Assembly: GCA_029379385.1 (NCBI GenBank)
Contig: CM055610.1
Coordinates: 21,415,422 to 21,479,421, forward strand
Length of the DNA: 64,000 bases
Origin: Quillaja saponaria
Lineage: Eukaryota > Streptophyta > Magnoliopsida > Fabales > Quillajaceae
Direction of reading: 5' to 3'
Shown here: positions 26,272-37,164 of the stretch, piece after piece
How the letters are laid out: each line of letters begins with the position of its first letter
How positions within the stretch are numbered: the first letter of the stretch is position 1
Notes under the pieces: model-generated
Told to the model about the DNA's origin: nothing
The model's input: only the letters and a program-made list of their open reading frames with translations
The model's database searches: none
Position numbers and translations under genes: made by a program

Positions 26272-26430
26272 AAAGCATCTGCAACAAGATAACTACCACA
26301 AGCTGAAACAACTGCCAAGTCTACTTAAGCAACAAGTAAAAAGATAAAAGGAATGAAGTGAAAAAGAATTTACAGAACACTTTTAGCTATTTTTTTTTCT
26401 TAGTCTATTAAATACAATGCCTTTTTCAAA
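26272..26430. repeat. ~160-bp direct repeat, copy 1 (partner 27104-27270)
   Basis: Starts AAAGCATCTGCAACAAGA and includes ACTACCACAAGCTGA, CAACTGCCAAGTCTACTTAA, AAGTAAAAAGATAAAAGGAA and, near the end, ACAATGCC followed by TTTCAAAAG. The same order is found 832 bp further on, with a moderate number of substitutions. Confidence 0.85.
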
Positions 26431-27103
26431 AGTAATATGAAGCAAGTATTGACGGTTGGAAGCGCCATAAGATGGAAAACTAGGATTGATATCCATGGAA
26501 GCCTTTAAGTTTCTTAGAGGGAAAAAAAGGAAGAGCTCTTTTGTTTTGGGATGCTAGGAGTAGCAAACCCTAAGTTCTCATAAGAATTTTGAAAAGCCAG
26601 CGGCTGATTTCTTATAATTAATCAAAAAATAACCCATTACAGAGCCTTCATAAGGCCTCTATTTATAGAGTCAATCCCCTAAAACCCTAATAAAACTTCA
26701 TCATGACCATTGATTTAATGTAGGCCTAGCCCTACGTAAATAAATAACTAAAACAACACTAGAAAGACATAAAACCCTAATTATAAAACTGGTGCAGTAA
26801 CTCAGCTGCTACAGTAACTTTTTTTCTTATTCATATCCTCTTTTTCCAGCATCACATACGATGTACGCAAACAATGCAACAGTAACATTCCTTAAGCCAG
26901 CATCACAAACTGTCATGTTCTAAGCTTAACTATTAAGTATCAAATCATAGAAAGATCTAGAATGTAAAAATTCATATAAAAAAAATGTCTCTTGCCTCTA
27001 TTTCCAAAATAGATCCAAGAATCATACCTGAATAAACAAAGACATATCTGACTTTGTGATATTCAGAGGTATATGCAAAACATGTTCAGTGGTGTTCTCT
27101 CAC

Positions 27104-27270
27104 AAAGCATCTGCAACAAGACAACTACCACAAGCTGACACAACTGCCAAGTCTACTTAAAAAAGAAGTAAAAAGATAAAAGGAACCATGAATTGAAGAA
27201 TAATTTATTAGCACAAACTTGTAGCTATTGTGTTTTCTTAATGTATATTAAGGACAATGCCCTTTCAAAA
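27104..27270. repeat. ~160-bp direct repeat, copy 2 (partner 26272-26430)
   Basis: Second copy of the repeat described at 26272. The intervening 670 bp are not duplicated, so it is either a dispersed element present twice or a local duplication. Confidence 0.85.
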
Positions 27271-27461
27271 GCTTCAACGTTCCTTTTTTCATTTGTTAAG
27301 CAAAGTGATTATCACACTTTACTCTACAAAAATTAATGTCCATAATAGATCATGTATCCATATCCTTATATTATGTCGCAAAATGCACACTTCTTATCAA
27401 TGATGCCTATCAAGTGGAGGGCAACATATGCAGAATATGGAAGGTAAGAGATTATAAGAAA

Positions 27462-27571
27462 CTTTCAGATTGATTGGTCATTTCTACTTGTTCTTGGACT
27501 GAATGCGCAAGCCTACCTTTCAGGCTGATTGGCTATTTCTACTTGTTCTTGGACTGAAGGTGCAAGCCTGG
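27462..27571. repeat. 55-bp tandem repeat, two copies
   Basis: CTTTCAG..TGATTGG..ATTTCTACTTGTTCTTGGACTGAA..GCAAGCCT occurs at 27462-27516 and again at 27517-27571, with only a few differences. Confidence 0.85.
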
Positions 27572-29163
27572 CTGTTATCATTTTGTTTAGGCTTTGTTGT
27601 TCCATTTCTGCCATTTCTTATTTCATTTGGGCTAGTTTTACACTTCTATTGTGGGTTCTTAAGGTGCTTATAATATTTGTTGGAGCTACCCAAAGTCCCA
27701 ACCTCTGAGCTTATGCCCTTGATTTGGATCCTTTACCATGGTAATAAACCTCTTGGACCAAGTGGTCTAGAGATTAATCATTGCTTTGTTCTCTTAACCA
27801 AAAATTCAAAGCAAGGGTGAAGGCTCCATACAAGCTATAAACTTCAATTGGTTTGAGCATGAGAGAGTTTGCTAAAAATTTAAATCCATTCCTAAGCTTC
27901 CCACTTAATAGCTTATATAAGATTTTAGGTCAACTACTTTTTGACACCATCATTGAATAAAGCTTTACAAACAATATTAAACATATTCCATCAGATTAAG
28001 CTTTTGGCGCAATTCAGAATCCCATACATCCAACATTGTTCAGACCATGGTTGTTTAAAAGGTCTTGTTCAAGTCCCAGTAACCCAAGCTTTTGACAAGC
28101 AGGCAAGTTTCCAACCTAAGCTTTTGACACAATTGGTGGTCCAACATAGTCATTACTGACATTGGAGCTCAAATGGGTTCTTATTCCAAACCAAACTGGG
28201 ATCAAGACTTAGCACTCTCACCTTTCCCATCCCACATTGCAGGGTTATAAACTAGCAGTCAATAGGTCCCTCACCCCATAGGGGAGGCTCTGCCAACCTT
28301 TCCAAAAAACCAAGGCCTTTGGTATCTAATGCAGGTAAAATTTGCATTGAAACTTTTACAAAAAGTATAAGAGATATTAAATAAGACAAAACTATTCGCA
28401 GTGATTGTTCAACCAACTCACTGAGAACCTAACTCTTAGGATAACCAATAGTAGAAGTAAAAAGAAATTAAATTATACACAAGTTAGCCACCCACATCAT
28501 ATATAACAGGATTCGCAAAACATAATTATATATTCACATCAGCCAATTACCAATTGCTAAGATCATTTACTATCAATAAGATATATCAACCATTGAGGCT
28601 GTGACTAATTAGAATCATCAAAATGATATATTGTGGAAGCACATTGTTCGAATTGTAATTGATTTCAGAAAGTTAAAGCAGAAACAATAATTATCGTAAC
28701 AATTGACACATACTGATTCTTTTCTAGACCAATATACCCGGCATGGGCCACACCCTCTCAAATTAAAGGATTGAAGATGGGAAAGTCTAAAGGAGGAATA
28801 ATCCATTAACCATGCACTTAATCAAGTGATTCCACAGGAACCGTCTTCAAAGAAAATACAGAACATGAAACTTGACATTTTGAAATTAAGATACAAGAAA
28901 CATGTTTTGAAACATCAGATCAGAAGTGTAGATCAAATTTGTTGAACTTCCTAGAACAGTCAGTTGAAGGTACAAGCAATGAAATCATTGTAAACATAAG
29001 CCAAAGAAAAACTACTATTTCTAAATACATTGAACGGAATTGTATTTTTTTTGTAAGTAAAATGGAAAAATATAAAAATGAGAACTTCAAACGTAACACA
29101 CTAGAAATATCTTGGAAAAAAAAAACTGCATAAAAGGAAAACTTCGATAAGACTTGATAATTT

Positions 29164-29797
29164 GCACTGTCAGCAAGTATCCAATAAAACCAAATCACCA
29201 AAGTACTCATTTTGACTGCAATAATGGATTGGCATTACAGTACAAACACTACATGGTAGATCATAAATTCATAGTACCCTTTACATTACAGTTCTCCACA
29301 TCAACTTCTGCCAAGACAAATACAAAATCGATTTAAAAGGGAAAGTCAGAAATAACTGGATCGTACAGTTGTTGGAGCATAAAGTTCACAGTTCCAAAAT
29401 TTTGACTACCATTACTGCTTGAAACCTCACAGAAATGAAACAAGAGGAAAAGAAAACTGCAGCACTTTGTTCTATCAGAAACCCTAGAAAATGAAATCTA
29501 AGATCGGAACCGATCTGTACCTGGATGCCTCTAACAATTGCTATGCGATAGAGAGGGAAATTGTTCTCTTGGAATCGAAACCGAATCAAATGAGATCAGG
29601 ATTATGAGAAAGGAGAGCGCCCGATCTTGGCGCTCACGTTCTCCAATTTCCCTTGGGTTGCGATTGCTTATGCACTCCACTCACCTCTGTAGAGTGTTAT
29701 ATAATTTCACGGTGATTTCTAAGAAAATGAAATGTCAAGATTTGGTGGGCCGATGTAGTCTTGGTTGGTCCACTAATTAAATGTGGGCCGAGTTGTT
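29164..29797 (-). promoter_or_regulatory. Duplicated promoter and non-coding first exon block, copy 1
   Basis: This ~600-bp block is a direct repeat of 33550-34144, with roughly 85% identity by eye. Both copies keep, in minus orientation, two GGCCCA (site II type TGGGCC) motifs (29746-29751 and 29784-29789 here), the first-exon sequence, and a splice donor CCAG/GTACAG (exon ends at 29521). In the other copy this is the promoter and leader exon of mitochondrial RPS13. Here no RPS13 coding exon follows; the next minus-strand gene is DUF1644. I infer that this copy drives DUF1644 or is a leftover promoter producing a non-coding transcript. Confidence 0.7.
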
Positions 29798-29799
29798 TT

Positions 29800-31511
29800 T
29801 AAAAAAAAATGTATACTTAAAACAAATTTTTTTTATAAAGTTATTGGAATTAATATATTTTCTTTTTGACTAATGAGCTTGGTGGAGAAAATAACTCGTA
29901 GTTATGGAAAAAATAACTACACATGTGATGAGACTAAATCCTGAGAAAAGGTCTCATTACTTCTGTCTTAATTTATTAAACTAAAATCTCATCAACTAAA
30001 AATTATTGTTATTATGTTCTTGTTGTCAGTTATTGCTATTCTATTATTTGTTACAAATTATTTTTCTATGAAATGTCAGAAATGTTATATATAATGTGCT
30101 TGACATGCTGTTTTGTTAGAGTAAATATTTTTTTCAAAGTGTTAGTTTTATAACATATATTAAGTTGTATTTAGACCCATTGAATTGTAATTGAAATTAA
30201 AAAATCTATTTAAATACTACTAGAATTGAAATTTCTTAAAATTATGATATATGAGTTTGGATTATATAAAAAATACAACCGGAATCGTACTTCAAGTATT
30301 GGGGTGATTGTCAGTTGTTGTTATCTCTGGGAGCTTCCAATAATAGTTGTTGTCTTTTCCAAATAACCTTTAGCAGTTTTGGTTGGCACATCATACCTCG
30401 AATAAGATATTAATCGCATTTGTATCCTTACCAAATTACAAATTACCATAATTTTTGTGATAAATGTATCTTGTGTAGGTTAATAGCTGTTGATAAGAAT
30501 GTAGGTTAATAGCTTATTTGACCAAACAAAAAACAAGTGTCAATCATGGAAATGATTAAAATAAAAAATTTATAAAATTCTTTGATGAGAAGGGAGATGG
30601 GCTTGGAGTCAAATAGGATAAGAAATTTTATTATTTTTCTATCATATTTATTCTTATTTCATTGTTAGAGCTTAGTATATGATTTTATTTATTTTTAAAA
30701 AAATTATAAGAAAAGGTTTTAATTATGTAATTTTCATTAACATTTTTTACCATAGCAAAGACCATATCTAATTACATAAAATGAATTTTTAAGTATTTTT
30801 TTTTGTAATTTTGATAAAAAAATAATAATTAATTAAGTAAATATTTTATCCAACACTATTACAAGTTTTAATCAAATTATAAATAATTATACCAAACGTT
30901 ACACGTAAACTTATAGCATAAATCTAAAATTCAAATTATAATAATCAGATAATTTTAAGTAAAAAATTAAATTAAATTAAAGTAGCACAGCTCAAAAACA
31001 ATTGAAACCTTACTTGAGGCCGTTGCCCCAGTTCTAAGCCCAAACTCCCCCTCGGCCGTTGCTAGTATAAATGATTCAACTCAACGTGAAATCATTCATT
31101 GGGTAAGTGAATATTCCAGTCTCCCCCTTAAGAAAAATTAGAAATCTCTATCCCATGCTACTCTTTTTTCTTCCACACTATGTTTGTTTTCAATAATAAA
31201 ATGCAAAAAAAAAATTATCTGGCATCAAAGTACGAGGCCATTTTATTCCAATCACCAAGACACTAAGCCCCGTCTAATATGACATGGATCACACTTAGGG
31301 GCTTTTTTTATTTTATTTTATTGTGTTACCTAATTGCAGCAATAAGATAAAAGAGAAATAATGGAGGATAATCTAATAACATTTGCTAGCATTTATCTCT
31401 CATGCTTAACAAGTTGGAAGCTCTAGAATGACAAATTAAGCTAGACATCTTTATACCAGGTCAGTAATGTTTCTTCTTGTAAGAAACACAACTACATTTG
31501 AGAATTCCGTT
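29800..31511. other. AT-rich intergenic region
   Basis: No gene, RNA or clear repeat is recognised. It separates the duplicated promoter block from the 3' side of the RPS13 gene. Confidence 0.5.
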
Positions 31512-31667
31512 TTACAATTTGAAGAACATTACATATCTCAGCAAGTTTGGATTGCATGGCACGGTCCTGGGCATCCCCAAACCAGAACCAAGAATCAAAG
31601 CTTCAAGCACCAACATCAACATCAAAACTAAAAAAAGCAAGAACCACCTTTCTCTGATTCCCTCCAT
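31512..31667 (-). CDS. Candidate small hydrophobic/secreted peptide ORF, 51 aa
   Basis: An ATG at 31667 opens a 51-codon frame ending at 31512. The peptide begins MEGIRERWFLLFLVLMLMLV, a charged start followed by a ~20-residue hydrophobic core, like a signal peptide or anchor, and ends in a short tail with one cysteine (MPRTVPCNPNLLRY). I do not recognise it. It lies about 280 bp downstream of the RPS13 stop on the same strand and could simply be part of that gene's 3' region. The case rests only on the hydrophobic pattern. Confidence 0.25.
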   Translation of the reverse strand: MEGIRERWFLLFLVLMLMLVLEALILGSGLGMPRTVPCNPNLLRYVMFFKL

Positions 31668-31944
31668 TATTATACCTAAGAATCCCACCTCCAATGAATT
31701 TGAGGAAAAAAAAAAATCAAAAATTTCAATGACAACAGTGTTAACCATTACAAAACACAGCCAATTTCTTATCTAGGTGAAAATCAAACTAGATATGACG
31801 GAATCATCAACGAACTAATAGGCTAAGCAGAGCAAATATAAACAACATAAACACAATATGAGAAGTTGGATTCAAGTAACTCAGTTTCACCTCGAACTGG
31901 TTCATATTGCCCAAATCCATACAAAGCAGACATAAATCATTAAT

Positions 31945-33425
31945 TTATCGAACTGCCTTCTTTTTCCCTGCAATGGGAATAGGCTTACCCTTCCTGGTGC
32001 GGGCATTTGTACTGGTGCGCTGTCCCCTGCATGGTAACCCATCTATATGCCTGTATCCTCTGTAGCACTGGATACTCATTAACCTTTCTATGTCTCTCTG
32101 AACGCACCTCTTCTGAAATTCCACAAACAATAAAGTTTGTTATATATTAAGAATAAAGCCACAAAATCTCGAGGAAGAGAATGTACAGAGAATGGAGGGA
32201 AAAGAGTGAGAATTATACTAACCAGATCATTTCCAAGCATGTACTTGGAAAGTTCTTCCCGGAGAGAATAGAGTTCTAATCCAGTTAGGTCCTTAGCAAG
32301 TTTGTTCTCAATATTGAGCTCAACCAGTATCCGGTGAGCTCTGGAACGACCAACCCCATGGATGTGCTGAAGAGCAACCTCGAGGCGCTTGTTATCTGGG
32401 ATGTTTACTCCTGTGCCTCCTCCAATGTTTATGCATTGTACACGTACACCGTGCAGCTGCACAACATATACAACACAGACAACGGTAAGAGTAATAGCAT
32501 ACGGTTGCTGATAACTCTAGAATATAAGGAAATTGGGAAGTTTATTACAACTCGCATATATCATAATTTCCCAAAATTCCAGCCCACTGCCCATCTAAGA
32601 AGCTAAGTCAATAGTAATATATGAGATAAATACTATATATGATCAAGTATCTGAGAAGTAAACAATTGAACAAAACTTCAAAATATGAGGAAAGCGCAAG
32701 TATTTTTGTTCAAGACTGACATCAAGTCCATGGCTCAATTAGAGCAATGGACCATTTATTTTGTCATTCATGTACAAATTTGTGAGGGAAAATTTGTGCC
32801 AGAATAAATTAGTTGGTGATAGTCAACAATTTTTCTTATCCATATGAATAACTTTGTAATACTTAGTGTTTTCTGAAAAATCAGTGGAGCAGCTGCCCCC
32901 ACTCAGAGTATACCTGGATCCGCCCATGGACTGAGCTGATATTCAAATCTGGAGGGGACATTAAAAAGTAAAGACCCACGTTTCAATCAGTTGCAAACTT
33001 AAAAATATACACTTATCCTGCAGTAAATTGCCTGGAAGAATAATGATTTTGATAAAACCCCAAGAGAGGGAAATCAAATTCGTCAACTATTCATTGCCTA
33101 GAAACATGATTAAACAAAAAGACCTGGAAATTCGTTGAATACAATATTTTCATTTTATCATACTTTTTGTGGGCAAACAGATAAGTGCAATAGATTGAAA
33201 GTTGTCAAAACCTTTAATTCAACAATCCAGGATGAACATGTCGTGGAAAGCATATTCAGCTGAATGCAGTTAAGATAATTACCAGATCTCCAGAATCAAA
33301 AGAAACTAATTACAAACCCTACATACTACTACTATAAAAAAAGCAGACAAACTCACCGATAAACTTTGACGGAGTTGGAGGGCAACATCAGAAACAAATC
33401 CTACTGAACGACGTATACCAAACAT
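31945..33425 (-). CDS. RPS13: Mitochondrial small ribosomal subunit protein S13 (nuclear-encoded)
   Basis: Coding exons are 33425-33357, 32456-32223 and 32112-31945; all are in phase 0 and encode 156 aa. The protein belongs to the uS13 family of the small ribosomal subunit head. Recognisable blocks are [40 protein letters not shown], and the family C-terminus [18 protein letters not shown] followed by TNARTRKG. A short basic amphipathic start ([10 protein letters not shown]) fits a mitochondrial targeting segment, and the closest relative I recall is Arabidopsis mitochondrial S13; a plastid destination is less likely. The coding exon is preceded by a non-coding exon ending at 33892 and a leader intron whose acceptor is at 33446. 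The promoter carries two TGGGCC site II elements, typical of nuclear genes for organellar and ribosomal proteins. Confidence 0.93.
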
Positions 33426-33549
33426 AGTGGGCAATGGATTCACAGCTGCAAGAGCAAGAATTGACAGTGTCTGGGAAGGAGGAGAAGAAATGGTTCAGCA
33501 ATCCAGGAAGGGGAATTATGTTCACAACAGTTACATTCCTCAATAAAAT

Positions 33550-34144
33550 GCACCGTCAGCAAGTATCCCAATAAGACCAAATCACTAAAAGTAGTCATTT
33601 TGTTTGCAATAATGAATTGGCATTACAGTACAAACACTGCATGATAAAGCATAAATTCATAGTACCCTTTACATTACAGTTCTCCACATCAACTTTTGAC
33701 AAGATGAAACGGTAAGTCAGAAATAACTGGATCGTAAAGTTGTTGGAGCATAAAGTTCACAATTCAAAATTGTTAACATCCATTACTGATTGAAACCTCG
33801 TATAAATGAAACCAGATGAAAGGAAAACTGCAGCACTTTGTTCTATCAGAAACCCTAGAAAATGGAATCTAAGATCAGAACCCATCTGTACCTGGTTGTC
33901 TCTGACAATTGCTCTGCGAAAGAGAGGGAAACTGTTCTCTTGGAATCGAACCGAATCAAATGAGAGCAGGATTATGGTAGGATTGAGATTTAATACTTTC
34001 ACTCACCTCTATAGTGTTATATTGATATATTGAACTTTTCGGCGATTTCTGTAGAAGTATTACTGAAGAAATTGAAAATGCTGAAGATTTGGTGGGCCGA
34101 TGTAGTCTCGGTTGGTCCGCCAGTTAAATGTGGGCCGAGTTGTT
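33550..34144 (-). promoter_or_regulatory. RPS13 promoter, leader exon and start of leader intron (duplicated block, copy 2)
   Basis: In gene orientation this contains two GGCCCA elements (34131-34136 and 34093-34098 on the plus strand as TGGGCC), the first non-coding exon ending at 33892 with donor CCAG/GTACAG, and the first part of the leader intron. The block is repeated at 29164-29797. The duplication ends about 100 bp before the intron acceptor, so it copied regulatory and leader DNA but no coding sequence. Confidence 0.75.
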
Positions 34145-35800
34145 GTTGTTGTTTTCATTTATTTTTTAAAATAATATTCTTTTCATTATCTTAACATTAC
34201 TTGGACTCTAATCTATTATTAAAAATTTATATATATCTCCCCAAACTTTTGTCAAATCTTTCACAAGCCTCCTTTATCTTCTCTAACCGCTTTCTTAAAT
34301 TTTTTTTTTTTTTTTAGCTTATCTAAAATGCTCATAATTATTTTCATTTCGACACTCGTATAATATTTTATAACACTTCTTTTTTAGTCTTAATAACTCT
34401 TTGTACTTTCTTGTTCAACCACCTTGTATACTTAGTTGGTGGTCTATTTCTACTTTCTTCTAGCTGTATTATACATATTGTCATCTTATCCCAAACACTA
34501 TTAGTCTTGTATTTTACAATCTATGACATATTTTATAGTAGTTTTTCCTTAGAAATAATCATCTTTTCCCATTCAAATTCCACCATCTAATTATATTACA
34601 CCTATTGCACCTATGCTTTCTCTTCCATTGCCTAGCACAAACATCTACAACCACTAATTTATGTCATATTATTACACACTTTTTGCATATAACTTTACAA
34701 TTTTTGCAAAAGACTCCATCGACCTTTTTAGTGATGACAAAATATATTTAATTCTACTAAATGTTACTAAGTGTGACGATTATATTTTCTTCAATAATAT
34801 ATTAGCTAAAATCAAATCATAAGCCCCGCAAAAATACAAAATGGACTTCCCATTCTCATTCCTGTCCCTATAACCATAACCCCATATACTATTTCGAAAC
34901 CCTCATTAATTTTTTATTAGCTGTGAATGTATGCTTTAAATTAAATCCCCATATGCTCTTATCTTTTGTTAATTTGACCTATTTATTTGTGAATACATGT
35001 CTCAAAATAAATTGTCTTAACTTTTGAAAAGATTTATATGTTAATAAAACTGTAGTTTTTGATAAATATATTTCTTATCAAACATTTTATATTAAGTCAT
35101 TTTATGATTTCTATAAGAATAATTATTTCACAACCAACTATTTATATGTGTGGCATTTTATATCTTATATAAGGATATAATCATCCTCAAATCAAGATAA
35201 GTTCTAATCAATTTTATTAACTTAGGAATTGTTTAAGGAAAAATATTACTATACATGTATTTACAATTTATTAAAAATAGGAGACATGTCCCATTAACTG
35301 ATGTAGATTAATAAATTGATATACCATCATTTTGTTATCTTATATTTTAAATATTAATCATACCAAGCACATTCGTTGTACCCAATTAAGCAAAAACCTC
35401 CTTAGCATTATGAACGATAGATTACTCATATAAATTATCTTGCATTTGATCAGTTGATAAAAAAAACAAAAAAATAAATAATGACTAATAAACATATTAC
35501 TCATTAGAGCTAATTTTCAATTGCATTGTAAGTGAATTAAAGAAAATTTCTATTAAAATAAGTAACCGAAACAAGATAGTTGGGTTTAAGTGTAGGTTTT
35601 AAAAGTATAAAAGAGATTTGTGTTATATTAACATAGTTTATTAGAGTAATTTTCTCAAAACGAAGCTTCGGGGTTAAGGATAAATATTAATTAAAGAAAC
35701 GAGAAAGGAAGAAAAAGACCAATAGGTTTGAAGAAGGTGAGGTTGGATAAATAGGTTTAGTCGGGATTTTTGGGAGGCCAAGAAAGGTAACAGCTGAAAA
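34145..35800. other. Intergenic region
   Basis: No gene is recognised. 34200-34900 is C/T-rich on the plus strand and may be a badly decayed retroelement on the minus strand, but no motif survives. The last part is the upstream region of the vasculin-like gene. Confidence 0.45.
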
Positions 35801-37164
35801 AATATATGAAAAATATTTGTAATATTTGGTTTTCTCTTTGGTTAGAAGCAGAGCCTCTTCTTCATACGTTTCATTCTCAGTATCCGAAACTAACAGAAAT
35901 TATACCTCCTCGCAATTTCTCACCTCCTCAGCCTTCAGCCCTCACCCGAACAACAAAACCCTATTTCCTATTTCCCATCCCCCATCCCCAATCCCCAATC
36001 CCCAATCCCTGTCTCTCTCTCTCCTTCACACTTTCTCTCTCTTTCTTCGTCTTCCTGCGCCACTTCGAAACTCTTTCTCTTTTACGCTCTGAAACGCATT
36101 TCTTCTTAATCGAAAGAGAATATACTGGATGCGGTTATTAAAACGGTTACGTTTTGGTATTATCATCAATCACTCCGTCTAGGGTTAGTTCTCTATTTCA
36201 CTTTCTTCTTCCCCCGTCTGACGCTTTCTCTCTCTCTCTCTCTTTTTTTTTTTTTTTTTCTTCTGATAATTACTTAATTTATGCTATCAAACCCTAGTTC
36301 CTGGAAGCTATTTATTCATATCAGATATGTATATGTTCTAGGGTTTCTATTTTTTTCAGCTATTTATTTGTTTGGGGCTTAAAGGCTGATTATATTGTGT
36401 TCTAGGGCTTTCTTTTTACAATTGAACTGTTTGGTGGGCGTTAGAGTTTGCTTACAAAATTTGGGACATCTTTTCTTGTTTTCTATAATTGTATCTTTTC
36501 TGTGCATGGTTCGATTCCTTCACACAGAAATGAGGCACCACTGAGTGTGTTATAAACGCCTGCAAATCCATCTTTACTTGAAGATGGAGGCGTAGTAGAT
36601 AACTTCTTCACAATATTGTCTTGTATTCCAAGTCAAGCAAATTTTCTCTTCCCGTTTCTTTTGTTATTATCTTCTTTGCCTGCGGCCTCCTGAAATTTTG
36701 CATCTTATGATTGGGAAGAAAGGAAAAAGTCTCTAATTGTGATATATTGAAGAACCCATCAATCCACTTCATAAACAAACTGCTGAGTGTCTGGATCAGT
36801 TACTAGATTTACTGGCGCAGAATTGCGTTTGAAGGTAGAAAGGAAGATTAGGTCCAGGGCCTTCTTTAGAAGGCTAACAAATTCTTGTCTTTGCACTGGG
36901 ATTTTATCCCCTGAAAGTTTGATGCTATTGATCGGTCAGTGAAGGATAGTGATTTATACGATACCCAAGAAGTATCACTTAGTGTGTTTGCAGCACTTCT
37001 TGCCTAGATAAGGGTAATTGTTGCAATTGCTTCCAGGTGAAAGGCAACAAGTTAGAAGTTTATTAAATTTCTCTCTAGGGATTATAATTTTGTTGAAGGG
37101 GTATAGGTGGTGGAGAAGGTGAAGGTGATTTTCTTGTTACATCTGATCATGTTCAGTAGTTGTT
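35801..37164 (+). promoter_or_regulatory. Promoter and long 5' leader of the vasculin-like gene
   Basis: The stretch 35890-36120 is C/T-rich, with CCCCAATCC repeats and CTCTCT tracts typical of a plant leader, followed by a (CT)n plus T-run at 36228-36260. A leader intron is likely within about 36180-37100 because this part is T-rich with many stops and several ATGs. I could not fix the junctions. Confidence 0.5.

Larger units (their letters stand above)
25372..29163. other. Non-coding region upstream of the DUF1644 frame, probably including its 5' UTR intron
   Basis: No coding sequence is recognised. If transcription of the DUF1644 gene begins in the block at 29164-29797, most of this stretch is a leader intron of about 4 kb. 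It contains a poly(A) run near 26217-26235, a 13-base C run at 26248-26260, a ~160-bp direct repeat (26272-26430 and 27104-27270) and a 55-bp two-copy tandem repeat at 27462-27571. Confidence 0.5.

Noticed and set aside
27754..27840. tRNA-like A-box and B-box words (CCAAGTGGTCTAGAGATTA; AAATTCAAAGCAAGGG) suggesting a SINE head
   Set aside because: The B-box is poorly matched and I saw no tail or target-site duplication; too weak to call.
34200..34900. C/T-rich stretch that could be a decayed minus-strand LINE
   Set aside because: No reverse transcriptase, endonuclease or RNase H motif survives in any frame.
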